A DNA stretch of 64,000 bases from Clostridium ihumii AP5 (GTDB taxonomy: Bacteria > Bacillota > Clostridia > Clostridiales > Clostridiaceae), in the NCBI RefSeq assembly GCF_000612845.1, contig NZ_CCAT010000070.1, positions 30,659 through 94,658 of the forward strand, given 5' to 3'. Below are positions 55,339 to 64,000 of this stretch, in pieces (the stretch's first letter is position 1; the number at the start of each line of letters is the position of its first letter). The notes below the pieces were generated by a model. The model saw only the letters and a program-made list of their open reading frames with translations, searched no databases and was not told the DNA's origin. Position numbers and translations under genes: made by a program.

Positions 55339-56361
55339 ATGAAGGAAGATTTCAAAATACTTTCTATAGAGTCAAGTTGTGATGAAACTTCTGCAGCCGT
55401 AGTTGTTAATGGAAGAGATGTGTTATCAAATGTAATAGCATCACAAATTTCAACTCATGAAAAGTTTGGTGGGGTTGTTCCAGAGGTTGCATCAAGAAAG
55501 CACATAGAAGCAATAAGTGCAGTTGTTCAGGAAGCTTTAGACGAAGCAAATGTAACTTTTGAAGATATTGACGCTATAGGTGTAACATATGGTCCAGGAC
55601 TTGTTGGAGCACTACTTGTAGGATTACAATATGCAAAATCATTAGCATATGCACTTAACATTCCACTTATAGGAGTAAATCATATCGAGGGACATATTAG
55701 TGCAAACTTTATAGAGTATAAAGAACTAAAACCACCATTTGTAACTTTAGTAGTTTCTGGTGGGCACACATTTATAGTACATATGAAAGACTACGGTGTC
55801 TTTGAAGTAATGGGTGAAACAAAAGATGATGCAGCAGGGGAAGCGTATGACAAGGTTGCTCGTGCATTAGGACTTGGTTATCCAGGGGGTCCTAAAATAG
55901 ATAAAATAGCTAAAGAAGGAAATGAAAATGCTATAAAATTCCCAAAAGCTAATTTTCATAAAGAATGTTTAGATTTTTCATTTAGTGGAGTAAAATCAGC
56001 AGTTTTAAACTATTTAAATAAGGCTGAAATGAAAAATGAAGAAATACATGTTCCAGATGTAGCAGCATCATTCCAAAAGTCAGTAGTAAATGTATTAGTA
56101 GAAAATGCAATAGAAGCATGTAAAATAAAAAAAGTGGATAAAATAGCTATAGCAGGTGGAGTTGCATCAAATAGTTGTTTAAGACAAACAATGATAGATA
56201 GATGTGAAAAAGAAGGAATACAAGTATTATTCCCACAACCTATATTATGTACAGACAATGCTGCAATGATAGGAAGTGCTGCTTACTTTGAATACAAATG
56301 TGGAAGAATAGCAGATTTAAAATTAAATGCAGTACCAAACTTAAAATTAGGTCAAAGATAA
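55339..56361 (+). CDS. tsaD: tRNA threonylcarbamoyladenosine transferase TsaD
   Basis: 340 residues, ASKHA fold. [15 protein letters not shown] at the start, iron-binding HIEGHISAN (two His), [21 protein letters not shown] and [12 protein letters not shown]. It transfers the threonylcarbamoyl group to A37 of tRNA together with TsaB and TsaE, encoded at 14.4-15.6 kb. GAAGAGGTG precedes the ATG. Single gene. Confidence 0.97.
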   Translation: MKEDFKILSIESSCDETSAAVVVNGRDVLSNVIASQISTHEKFGGVVPEVASRKHIEAISAVVQEALDEANVTFEDIDAIGVTYGPGLVGALLVGLQYAKSLAYALNIPLIGVNHIEGHISANFIEYKELKPPFVTLVVSGGHTFIVHMKDYGVFEVMGETKDDAAGEAYDKVARALGLGYPGGPKIDKIAKEGNENAIKFPKANFHKECLDFSFSGVKSAVLNYLNKAEMKNEEIHVPDVAASFQKSVVNVLVENAIEACKIKKVDKIAIAGGVASNSCLRQTMIDRCEKEGIQVLFPQPILCTDNAAMIGSAAYFEYKCGRIADLKLNAVPNLKLGQR

Positions 56362-56391
56362 AGCAAAGCCTCAAAGCTTTGCTTTTTTTAC
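56360..56391 (+). terminator. Terminator of tsaD
   Basis: AAAGCAAAG-CCTCAAA-GCTTTGCTTT then TTTT, overlapping the stop codon region. Confidence 0.88.
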
Positions 56392-56473
56392 AAAATTAAG
56401 AGTTTGATTAAGAATGTTATGTAAATATAATTACATAACATTCTACAAGAATAAATTTCCATTTTACTCCTTT

Positions 56474-56890
56474 GCAGCCGAGGTTTTAACCTTGGAGTTC
56501 TTTAATGCGGCTGTAATATTTAAAATACCGTTATGCAAGGTTAAAACCTCGCCTACAAAGTTTGGCACAAATTCTCTTTTTCCCATTCGTAGCTGAGACT
56601 TTAGTCTTAGCGGATTCTTATATGAATGCAAAATTAGAATAATATATTAAAACAACGTTAAGCAAGAATGAATTCTCATCTACAGAATTTGAATCAGTTG
56701 TTCTTTTTTTCTTCGTAGCCTAGGTCGGTGCAAATTTTCATTTTGTAGCCGATGTTTTAACCTTGGCATGCTTCGATATAGATATAAAATTTGAATTACT
56801 AACGTGTAACAGCAAGAATGAATTCTCGCCTACAAATATTGGCACAAATTTTATTTTTCCATTTGTAGCTGAGACTTTAGTCTTGGCGGT
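56474..56890. repeat. Cluster of diverged GTAG hairpins with inverted partners
   Basis: Forward units with G(T/C)AG at 56474, 56589, 56745 and 56865 (for example GTAGCTGAGACTTTAGTCTT); a decayed one at 56715. Inverted partners ending CTAC at 56535-56556, 56662-56683 and 56812-56833 (GCAAGAATGAATTCTCGCCT then AC). Pair spacing is about 70-85 bases. Sequence differs from the 22.6-kb array but the geometry is the same. Together with 58084-58390 it brackets the FUSC gene. Confidence 0.85.
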
Positions 56891-56981
56891 CTTTAATCTG
56901 GAGATGAAATGACGATATATATTATTGAAATGAAATTATATATATTTATATTATTAATTAAATGATAAGAAAGGAGAAATT

Positions 56982-57935
56982 ATGAAGATAGGAGACAGAG
57001 TTGTAAAAACTGGATTAGGTACAGCATTAGCTATGATTATAGCTCAATTATTGAAATTAAAGTTTTATCCTTCAGCAGGGGTAATAACAATACTAAGTAT
57101 ACAAAACACAAAACGAAAATCTCTAAAAGTGGCATCTCAAAGAGTTATGGCTTGTTTTATAGGTTTAACTATTGCAGGAGTGCTATTTGAACTTATAGGA
57201 TTTAATGCTGCTGTTTTTGGGGTATTTATGATAATTTTTATACCAATAGCAGTAAAGTTTAAAATATCAGAAGGAATAGTAATGAGTTCGGTGTTAGCTA
57301 CTCACTTTTTAACAGAAGGAAAAATAACGACCAATCTAGTCTTAAATGAAATAGGACTTATAATAATTGGTGTTGGAGTAGCTTTACTATTAAATTTATA
57401 CATGCCGGACATATCAAATAGCATAAAAAATGATCAAAAATATATAGAAGAACGAATGAGAAAAATATTTTTAGAAATGGCAGAGTCACTGCAAAAATTA
57501 TCAGTAAGTTTAAAAGAAGATATACTTTTCAAAGATTTGGAAACTAAACTATATGAAACAAGAAAGAAAGCATACATAAATTTAAACAACTACTTCACAG
57601 TAGATGAAAGCTATTACGTTAAGTATATGGAAATGAGAATAAATCAATTTGAATGCATGAAAAGAATGAGGGAGCATTTTCAAAGATTTTTTATGACATA
57701 TGAACAAACTGAGATGATAGCAAAACTTACACAGAAAATTGGAGAAAATCTGCATGAAGATAATCCATGTGATGCATTATTAGAGGATTTAACAAATCTA
57801 AGAGAAGAGTTAAAAGAAAGTGAACTTCCCACAACAAGAGAAGAATTTGAAAACAGAGCAATGTTATATCAATTCTTAAATGACATGGAAGAGTTTTTGG
57901 TAATAAAAAGAGATTTCTATAAAATTAATATTTAA
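56982..57935 (+). CDS. FUSC/aromatic-acid-exporter-family membrane protein
   Basis: 317 residues. An N-terminal half of about five membrane helices (RVVKTGLGTALAMIIAQLLK, SAGVITILSIQNTKRKSLKV, VALLLNLYMPDI) and a C-terminal cytoplasmic helical half (about 145-317), the layout of ArAE_1 (DUF939/YgaE-type). Such proteins are thought to export aromatic acids or stress metabolites; no substrate is known. AAAGGAGA precedes the ATG. Bracketed by GTAG-hairpin clusters. Confidence 0.88.
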   Translation: MKIGDRVVKTGLGTALAMIIAQLLKLKFYPSAGVITILSIQNTKRKSLKVASQRVMACFIGLTIAGVLFELIGFNAAVFGVFMIIFIPIAVKFKISEGIVMSSVLATHFLTEGKITTNLVLNEIGLIIIGVGVALLLNLYMPDISNSIKNDQKYIEERMRKIFLEMAESLQKLSVSLKEDILFKDLETKLYETRKKAYINLNNYFTVDESYYVKYMEMRINQFECMKRMREHFQRFFMTYEQTEMIAKLTQKIGENLHEDNPCDALLEDLTNLREELKESELPTTREEFENRAMLYQFLNDMEEFLVIKRDFYKINI

Positions 57936-58003
57936 ATGAATTATAAAGTTAACATATAATAAACGCTAAGTATGGTGGTTGAAATATATAATTTTAAGAA
58001 AAG

Positions 58004-58055
58004 TAACCTCCATTATAAACATTATTTTAAATGTTTATAATGGAGGTTTTAACAT
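58004..58055 (+). terminator. Terminator of the FUSC gene
   Basis: AACCTCCATTATAAACAT pairs perfectly with ATGTTTATAATGGAGGTT, then TTAAC. Confidence 0.88.
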
Positions 58056-58083
58056 TTATAGCTGAAACTTATTAAACTCCTTT

Positions 58084-58390
58084 GTAGCTGAGACTTTAGT
58101 CTTGGCGGATTCTTATATGGATATAAAATTAGAATAATATATTAAAACAACGGTAAGCAAGAATGAATTCTCGCCTACAAATTTTGGCATTTTCAATTCA
58201 ATCTCTTTTTCCTTCGTAGCCGAGGTTTCAACCTTGGCGGTCTTTGATATGGCTGTGATATTTTAAATAACGTTATTCAAGGTTGAAATCTCACATACAA
58301 TGATTGGGATGTTAAATATTTTAATTAATTTCATATATAATAAATTTAATTATTGGCACGTTAAAATGGGTAGAATGAATTCAACCCTAC
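58084..58390. repeat. Second cluster of diverged GTAG hairpins
   Basis: GTAGCTGAGACTTTAGTCTT at 58084 with inverted partner at 58157-58178; GTAGCCGAGGTTTCAACCTT at 58216 with partner at 58276-58298 (ending ATAC); and a lone inverted unit at 58368-58390 (GGGTAGAATGAATTCAACCC then TAC). Lies in the 590-base gap before the CWB2 gene. Confidence 0.85.
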
Positions 58391-58522
58391 AGAAGATATA
58401 TGTTGATAAAATAAATTAATACACATAAAATCATATATTAATCACAAATCTATGTAAATTTTGTTATAATTTAATTAACAATGTCATATATATGTACATG
58501 TAATATATAAGAGGGTGAGCGT

Positions 58523-59926
58523 ATGAATTCTAAATTAAAATGCTTAATAGCAACTACATTACTAGCAGTTACAACAGCTTTACCAATAGTTGCAAAAGCG
58601 CAAACAAATGATAGAGTTTTAAGAATTGATGGAGCTAATCGTTATGAGACATCAATAAATATAGCGAAACAATTTGTAGGTAACGACATGATAGATTCTG
58701 TTATTTTAGTCAGTGGTAAAGATTACCCCGATGCTTTGACAGGATCAATACTTTCAAAAAAATACAATGCTCCAATAATATTAGTAGACTATGATACAAA
58801 AACTAGTGAAGAGCAATTACAGTTTATTTTATCTAGATTAAACCCAGGGGGAAAGGTCTACTTACTAGGTGGAAAAGGAGCTATAAACAATAATTTTATT
58901 TCCTATTTTAAACAAAATGGATTTGAAAATGTAGTGAGATTAGGTGGTAAAAACCGATATGAAACCAATGAAGCAATTGTAAAAGAAGCAAAGGTAGAAG
59001 AAGGTACACCAATTATAATAGCTAGTTCAGAGAGTTTTGCAGATGCATTAAGCATATCTACAGTTTCAGGAGAAAATGGTTATCCTATACTTTTGACGCC
59101 AAGCAACACTTTAAGTGAATCTTGTAAAAATCAAATAGAGACAATAAAACCTACTGAGATTTTTATAGCTGGAGGAACTGGTGCAATTAGTAGTGATGTA
59201 GAAAATGAAATAGAAACTTTAACACCTCAATTACATAAAAGTAAAATTGTAAGATTAGGTGGTAATAATAGATATGACACATCCTTTGAGATATTAAAAT
59301 ACTTCAAAGGCAAAACAGCAAAAGATAATATAGTTATTGCTAGTGGTGAAAATTTCCCAGATGCACTCTCAGCAAGTGCCTTAGCAATAAAAACAAATTC
59401 ACCAATACTTTTATCAAACTCTCAAAGTATTAATGATAAAAAAGCAGAATTAGATAGCTTTAAAAAGGTGACAATAGCAGGTGGAAAATTTACAGTAGAT
59501 AAATTTTCAGAAAGACTATTAAATGGAGAAAATGAATTTACATTTATAGCCAAACAAGCTTATGAAGAAAATGGTGAAAAATATATAGAAGGACATTTTT
59601 GCAAATTCAGCAAAGATATTAAAGAACTTGAGGAATATGCTAAGTTTTATGGAACTAATTCAGGAGTAATACAGCATCCTGTATATGGACCTATAGTTTT
59701 AGATGCTGGTCGTGATATTAGAATAAGTGATGATGTAAAGTTAAAGGTTAAAGATAATGTAGAAGTTGAATTAGTGGATTGGTCTAGTAGTGATATATTA
59801 AATGATAAAGTTCCAAGTGATTTTTATACATTAACAGATAGAGATAGTATATCAGGACGTTTTACATTTAATCTTAAAATAAGCAATGGAAAAGTAGAAA
59901 GTATAATACAACAATACAGACAATAA
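58523..59926 (+). CDS. Secreted cell-wall-binding repeat 2 (CWB2) protein
   Basis: 467 residues. Signal peptide (about 1-26, LPIVAKAQT). Three CWB2 repeats, each opening R(L/I)xGxNRYETS and containing the ASGENFPDALS-type core: about 32-135, 136-240 and 242-335 (RIDGANRYETSINIAKQF, RLGGKNRYETNEAIVKEA, RLGGNNRYDTSFEILKYF). Three repeats attach proteins to anionic wall polymers in clostridia. The remaining 130 residues (FTFIAKQAYEENGEKYIEGH on) are of unknown fold, probably the effector part. GAGGGTGAG precedes the ATG. Confidence 0.93.
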   Translation: MNSKLKCLIATTLLAVTTALPIVAKAQTNDRVLRIDGANRYETSINIAKQFVGNDMIDSVILVSGKDYPDALTGSILSKKYNAPIILVDYDTKTSEEQLQFILSRLNPGGKVYLLGGKGAINNNFISYFKQNGFENVVRLGGKNRYETNEAIVKEAKVEEGTPIIIASSESFADALSISTVSGENGYPILLTPSNTLSESCKNQIETIKPTEIFIAGGTGAISSDVENEIETLTPQLHKSKIVRLGGNNRYDTSFEILKYFKGKTAKDNIVIASGENFPDALSASALAIKTNSPILLSNSQSINDKKAELDSFKKVTIAGGKFTVDKFSERLLNGENEFTFIAKQAYEENGEKYIEGHFCKFSKDIKELEEYAKFYGTNSGVIQHPVYGPIVLDAGRDIRISDDVKLKVKDNVEVELVDWSSSDILNDKVPSDFYTLTDRDSISGRFTFNLKISNGKVESIIQQYRQ

Positions 59927-59950
59927 ACATGATGAAATTTAATCTAATAT

Positions 59951-60000
59951 TAAAAAAATTCTCATATAAAATTTGAAAATTGTATGAGGATTTTTTTATT
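59951..60000 (+). terminator. Terminator of the CWB2 gene
   Basis: AAAATTCTCATATAAAATTT and AATTGTATGAGGATTTT pair imperfectly, then TTT. Confidence 0.7.
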
Positions 60001-60526
60001 GATAATTAAAAAGTACCTTATGAGAAGAATTTTATAAAGTTACTTTAATGATTTTAAATTTTAATCTAAAATCCTTTACTATGCTATCAAACTAGCAAAA
60101 ATTCTTTATAAGTAAAGTTGAAATTTAAAAGGATTTTTATAGGAAATAAAGAATAAGATAATAAGATGAAAATTCTGAAATTTTAGTTTATATATTTATT
60201 AAAAATAATATTGGGGTAAAAAACATGAAATTTTAAGAATTTTAATCCTATACATTCTTTTGCATATTCTAAATATGTAAAAATAATATAATACTTTAGA
60301 TAGTAAATATAATAGTATAATCAAAATAAATCCTATCTTATAATTTTATAATATATATTTTTTTTATATGAACATTCTCTCTTTATAAAGAAACTATTTA
60401 CTATCTAAAGTTTATAAATCTAAAATAATTGCATTATGCAATTTAAATATATACTGGCTACGAATTTATTCGTGGCAATTTTAAAATTGGGGGACTAAGA
60501 AATAAATAAAATAGGGGGTATTCTAG
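60001..60526. other. AT-rich gap before hutU with a distant inverted repeat
   Basis: ACTTTAGATAGTAAAT at 60293-60308 and its exact inverse ATTTACTATCTAAAGT at 60396-60411 enclose 87 AT-rich bases. Nearby are ATTGCA-TTA-TGCAAT (60428-60442) and a near-palindrome GCTACGAAT-TT-ATTCGTGGC (60457-60476). No gene. A hut regulatory site is possible but I recognise none. Confidence 0.55.
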
Positions 60527-62551
60527 ATGATAGAAAATTTAAATGTAGAAGAAGCAATGGTAATCAAATTAGATGACGAATTACCTGAAATGCCTAAGTT
60601 TAAAGAAGGCATAAGAAGAGCACCAGATAGAGGATTTGATTTGAATAAACATGATGCAGAAGTGGCTATAAAAAATGCATTAAGATATATAAAGCCAGAG
60701 TATCATGAACAAATGGCTAAAGAATTCATGGATGAACTTCTAACAAGAGGAAGAATCTATGGATATAGATTTAGACCAGAAGGAAGAATTTATGGAAAAT
60801 CTATAGATGAATATAAAGGCAACTGTATTGAAGCTAAAGCATTCCAAGTAATGATAGATAACAACTTAGACTTTGAAGTTGCATTATATCCATATGAACT
60901 TGTTACATATGGTGAAACAGGACAAGTATGTCAAAACTGGATGCAATATAGATTAATAAAAAAATATTTAGAAAACATGACTGATGAACAAACATTAGTA
61001 GTTGAAAGTGGACATCCATTAGGATTATTCAGAAGTTCTAAAAGAGCTCCAAGAGTTATAACAACTAATGGATTAATGGTTGGAATGTTTGATAATCCAG
61101 AAGATTTTCATAGAGCAACTCAACTAGGCATTGCAAACTATGGACAAATGACAGCTGGTGGCTGGATGTATATAGGACCACAAGGAATAGTTCATGGAAC
61201 ATTCAACACAATATTAAATGCAGGTAGATTAAAACTCGGTGTGCCAGAACATGGCGACTTAAAAGGAAAAATATTTGTAACATCAGGACTTGGTGGCATG
61301 AGTGGTGCTCAACCAAAAGCTATAGAAATAGCAAATGGTGTTGGTATCATTGCAGAAGTTGACTTATCAAGAATACAAACAAGACTAGATCAAGGCTGGG
61401 TATCTATGGTATCAGATAATCTTGAGGAAGTAGTAAAAATAGCTCTTGAAAAAGCTGAAAAGGAAGAAAGAATATCAATTGCTTATCACGGAAATATAGT
61501 TGATTTACTTCAATATTTTGTTGATAACAATGTAAAAATAGATTTATTATCAGACCAAACTTCATGCCATGCTCCATATGATGGAGGATATGCTCCAATG
61601 GGAATAAGCTTTGAAGAAAGAACAGCATTATTAAAAGAAGATAGAGAAAAATTCAAAGAGTTAGTAGACAAAACATTATTAAAACACTATGAATTAGTTA
61701 AAATCTTAGTAGACAGAGGAGTGTACTTCTTTGACTATGGTAACTCATTCATGAAAGCTGTTTACGATGCAGGTGGAAAAGATATAGCTAAAAATGGTGA
61801 AAATGAAAAAGACGGATTTATATATCCATCATATGTAGAAGACATCATGGGACCAATGCTATTCGATTATGGATATGGACCATTCAGATGGGTATGCTTA
61901 AGTGGAAAACATGAAGACTTAGTAAAAACAGACCACAAAGCTATGGAATGTATAGATCCAAATAGAAGAGGACAAGACAGAGATAACTACATTTGGATAA
62001 GAGATGCAGAAAAAAATCAATTAGTAGTTGGAACAGAAGCTAGAATACTTTATCAAGATGCTGGTGGAAGAATGAAAATAGCATTAGCATTTAATAAAAT
62101 GGTTAGAGATGGTGAAGTAGGACCAATAATGCTTGGACGTGATCACCATGATGTAAGTGGAACAGACTCACCATTCAGAGAAACATCAAATATAAAAGAT
62201 GGAAGTAATATAATGGCTGACATGGCTGTACAATGCTTTGCAGGAAATGCAGCTAGAGGAATGAGCTTAATAGCACTTCACAACGGTGGAGGCGTAGGTG
62301 TTGGTAAGTCAATAAATGGTGGATTTGGTTTAGTTCTTGATGGAAGTGAAAGAGTTGACGAAATAATAAAATCAGCAATGGCTTGGGATGTAATGGGCGG
62401 AGTTGCAAGAAGAGCTTGGGCAAGAAATGAACACTCAATCGAAACATCAATAGAATATAACAAACAAAACAAAGGAACAGACCACATAACATTACCTTAT
62501 ATACCAAACCAAGAAATGATAACAAAATTAATAGAAGAAAACGTAAAATAA
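60527..62551 (+). CDS. hutU: Urocanate hydratase (urocanase)
   Basis: 674 residues, the longer form. GGWMYIGPQGIVHGTFNTIL, GGMSGAQPKAIEIANGVG and CFAGNAARGMSLIALHNGGG are the urocanase family signatures for NAD and substrate binding. It adds water to urocanate, giving imidazolonepropionate, the second step of histidine breakdown. The usual partners (hutH, hutI, ftcD) are not in the window, and repeats follow, so hutU is the last gene or stands alone. ATAGGGGG precedes the ATG. Confidence 0.96.
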   Translation: MIENLNVEEAMVIKLDDELPEMPKFKEGIRRAPDRGFDLNKHDAEVAIKNALRYIKPEYHEQMAKEFMDELLTRGRIYGYRFRPEGRIYGKSIDEYKGNCIEAKAFQVMIDNNLDFEVALYPYELVTYGETGQVCQNWMQYRLIKKYLENMTDEQTLVVESGHPLGLFRSSKRAPRVITTNGLMVGMFDNPEDFHRATQLGIANYGQMTAGGWMYIGPQGIVHGTFNTILNAGRLKLGVPEHGDLKGKIFVTSGLGGMSGAQPKAIEIANGVGIIAEVDLSRIQTRLDQGWVSMVSDNLEEVVKIALEKAEKEERISIAYHGNIVDLLQYFVDNNVKIDLLSDQTSCHAPYDGGYAPMGISFEERTALLKEDREKFKELVDKTLLKHYELVKILVDRGVYFFDYGNSFMKAVYDAGGKDIAKNGENEKDGFIYPSYVEDIMGPMLFDYGYGPFRWVCLSGKHEDLVKTDHKAMECIDPNRRGQDRDNYIWIRDAEKNQLVVGTEARILYQDAGGRMKIALAFNKMVRDGEVGPIMLGRDHHDVSGTDSPFRETSNIKDGSNIMADMAVQCFAGNAARGMSLIALHNGGGVGVGKSINGGFGLVLDGSERVDEIIKSAMAWDVMGGVARRAWARNEHSIETSIEYNKQNKGTDHITLPYIPNQEMITKLIEENVK

Positions 62552-62574
62552 ATTATATTAATATTAACTGAAAT

Positions 62575-62680
62575 TTGTTTTACGTAACCAGAATCTATTT
62601 TAAAAGTTTATATGGATTACTTTTAAGTAGCCGGTATTACCTTTTATTGTAGCTAGGATTTCAATCCCAGTATCCTTAGA
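62575..62680 (+). repeat. GTAG hairpin with degenerate half-sites after hutU
   Basis: ACGTAACCAGAATCTATTTT, then AGTAGCCGGTATTACC, then GTAG-CTAGGATT-TCA-ATCCCAG (GTAG at 62649). Same ladder as near 41.8 kb, leading into a forward arm. Confidence 0.75.
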
Positions 62681-62708
62681 GACGGATATAAAATTTATCA
62701 AGCCGCTG

Positions 62709-62825
62709 TGGAATGACTTTACTTGTTATGCTAATTATCTCATCCAAAAGGGTAGATGATTTTAAAAAAGGTAACTAGCAAATATATAATGTCTGTCCCT
62801 CTTGTTGAGTGGTATACTTTAAGCT
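62709..62825 (+). repeat. GGGACTGAC-type forward arm
   Basis: GGAATGACTTTACTTGTTAT to GTCTGTCCCTCTTGTTGAGT, like the arms further right. It follows the GTAG hairpin by about 40 bases. Confidence 0.75.
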
Positions 62826-62944
62826 TAAAAGTAGTATTCATCAAATAAATAATGTCCCAAACTAAATTGAAGAATGGATTAAAAATAAATAGAAATACAG
62901 AAAATCACGATATAAACAAAAATATATCGTGATTTTTTTATTAT

Positions 62945-63085
62945 AGCCAAAATTTGTTTTTAACGTATCTCGAATTACTTTTTCGTAGCTACAATTTATT
63001 TCTAACTGTAGCCAAGAGTCTTTTTTAGTAGCCGAGATTATCCTTTATTGTAGCCGAGATTTCAATCCCGGTGATCTTTGATACG
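62945..63085 (+). repeat. GTAG hairpin with a ladder of half-sites
   Basis: CGTATCTCGAATTACT, CGTAGCTACAATTTAT, TGTAGCCAAGAGTC, AGTAGCCGAGATTATCC, then the full GTAG-CCGAGATT-TCA-ATCCCGG (GTAG at 63050). Five steps, about 20-25 bases apart, increasingly like the intact site. Confidence 0.8.
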
Positions 63086-63123
63086 GATATAAAATTTATC
63101 AAGTCTGTTAATATCAAGCCACT

Positions 63124-64000
63124 GGGGGACTGACTTTACTTGTTATGATAATTATTTCATCTAAAAGGGTGGATAAATTATAAAAAGGCAATTATCACAT
63201 GAGAAGTCTGTCATTCTTGTTCATTGGTATCTTTCATGCTTGAACCAATAAAACTAAGCAAGGCTCTATTGGGACTGACCTTGCTTATTTAGCTAAATAT
63301 CTTATTCAAAAGGGATAATAAATTGTGAAAAAGCAATTAGCCCATAAGAAGTCTGTCCCTCTTGTTCATTAGTATCTTTTATGCTTAAACCAATAAAATT
63401 AAGCAAGGATACAAACAAGTAAAAAGAAAGTGAATAAATTAAATAATTAATTTACTATCTAAATTTTTAAGCCATAATAAGAGGGACAGGCAACTCAAAG
63501 TGATAGATATACATTAAAAATAGTCTAGAAAAAAATTATATATCCACTAATAAGTAAAGTAGAGCCAGTCCCCATAGCTACAGAAGATAAACTTCATTTA
63601 GTTAATTGGTAATTTTTATTCTTGAACCAACAAAACTAAGCAAGGCTATGGGACTGACCTTACTTAGTTAGATACATATCTTATTCAAAATGGTAGATAA
63701 ATTGTGAAAAGGTAACTACCCCATGAGAAGTCTGTCCCTCTTGTTGATTGATATCTTCAAGTTAAAAAAATGAAATCTAGCAAGGATACAAACAAGTAAA
63801 AAGAAAGTGAATAAATTAAATAATTAATTTACTATCTAAATTTTTAAGCCATAACAAGAGGGACAGGCAACTCAAGGTGATAGATTTACATTAAGAATAG
63901 TCTAGAATAAATGTATATATTCACTAGTAAATAAAATATAGCCAGTCCCAGTGGTTACGGAAGGTAAACTTCCTTTGGTTGATTGGTACATTCCAAAAAA
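63124..64000. repeat. Array of forward and inverted GGGACTGAC arms, including a 377-bp tandem unit
   Basis: Forward arms at 63124-63235, 63271-63376 and 63650-63755; inverted arms (AGAGGGACAGGCAACTC to AGCCAGTCCC) at 63478-63573 and 63854-63949. GATACAAACAAGTAAAAAG at 63408 and 63785 marks a 377-base tandem repeat, cut off by the window edge. Inverted plus forward arms (63478-63755) form one long palindrome. No ORF of note; the array continues beyond the window. Confidence 0.88.

Noticed and set aside
62253..62525. Minus-strand frames inside hutU
   Set aside because: Shadows of the urocanase gene; no codon or ribosome-site support.

Overview
The window is AT-rich DNA with Gram-positive gene content, TTG/GTG starts, strong AAGGAG-type ribosome sites and short intrinsic terminators. 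Together with the raiA RNA, long HPF, class III FBPase and CWB2 surface protein this points to Clostridium sensu stricto. I do not commit to a species. Nearly all of it is chromosomal core. No phage, plasmid or CRISPR array was seen.

Layout. 1-3.6 kb: the end of recD2, a ComFA-like gene, comFC, a raiA-motif RNA and hpf. 4-7.8 kb: secA and prfB, the latter with its programmed +1 frameshift. 7.8-15.6 kb: an M28 peptidase (minus strand), tex, an unknown gene, an FMN riboswitch with ribU, and a minus-strand tsaE-tsaB-rimI operon. 16.5-22.5 kb: a CBS-ACT protein, tRNA-Trp, a lipase, a GNAT enzyme, a TPR protein, nth and malic enzyme. 23.3-30.6 kb: a CPBP membrane protease, a VanR/VanS-like pair, a D,D-carboxypeptidase, then a redox cluster (TlpA-like lipoprotein, 49-residue CxxC protein, membrane polyferredoxin) and a membrane-anchored HExxH protein. 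30.8-39.3 kb: a complete kdp locus (small ORF, kdpF, A, B, C, D, E). 39.5-52 kb: a thioredoxin-like protein, pepT, htrA, fbp, a CoA-binding protein, lemA plus a TPM protein, a lipoprotein, a sigma-70-family factor and a formate/nitrite channel. 52.2-62.5 kb: a REP-type HUH transposase, a DUF4230 protein, a RusA-like protein with a zinc ribbon, tsaD, a FUSC-type exporter, a CWB2 protein and urocanase. 62.6-64 kb holds only repeats and runs off the window.

The most unusual content is between the genes. Four kinds of dispersed repeat were found by eye, all extragenic. (1) GTAG-plus-hairpin repeats (GTAG-CCGGGATT-TCA-ATCCCGG and diverged relatives), often paired with an inverted partner ending in CTAC. 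This is the architecture of enterobacterial REP/BIME elements, and three copies form a perfect 170-bp tandem array. (2) Arms of about 100 bp bounded by GGGACTGAC and CTGTCCCTCTT, present in both orientations, making long palindromes and a 377-bp tandem unit at the right edge. (3) An element with GGTTCCAA/TTGGAACC inverted ends, one copy of which splits kdpB from kdpC and another of which abuts the prfB ribosome site. (4) GTGACAGTCATCA hairpins directly behind the HUH transposase gene. My leading hypothesis is a REP/transposase system in a clostridium. The link between enzyme and repeats is inferred, not shown.

Functional links: tsaE/tsaB and the distant tsaD act in tRNA t6A synthesis. KdpD/KdpE should control kdpFABC in response to potassium. 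TlpA, the CxxC microprotein and the polyferredoxin look like an electron relay to the cell surface. HPF and raiA RNA both point to stationary-phase or sporulation physiology.
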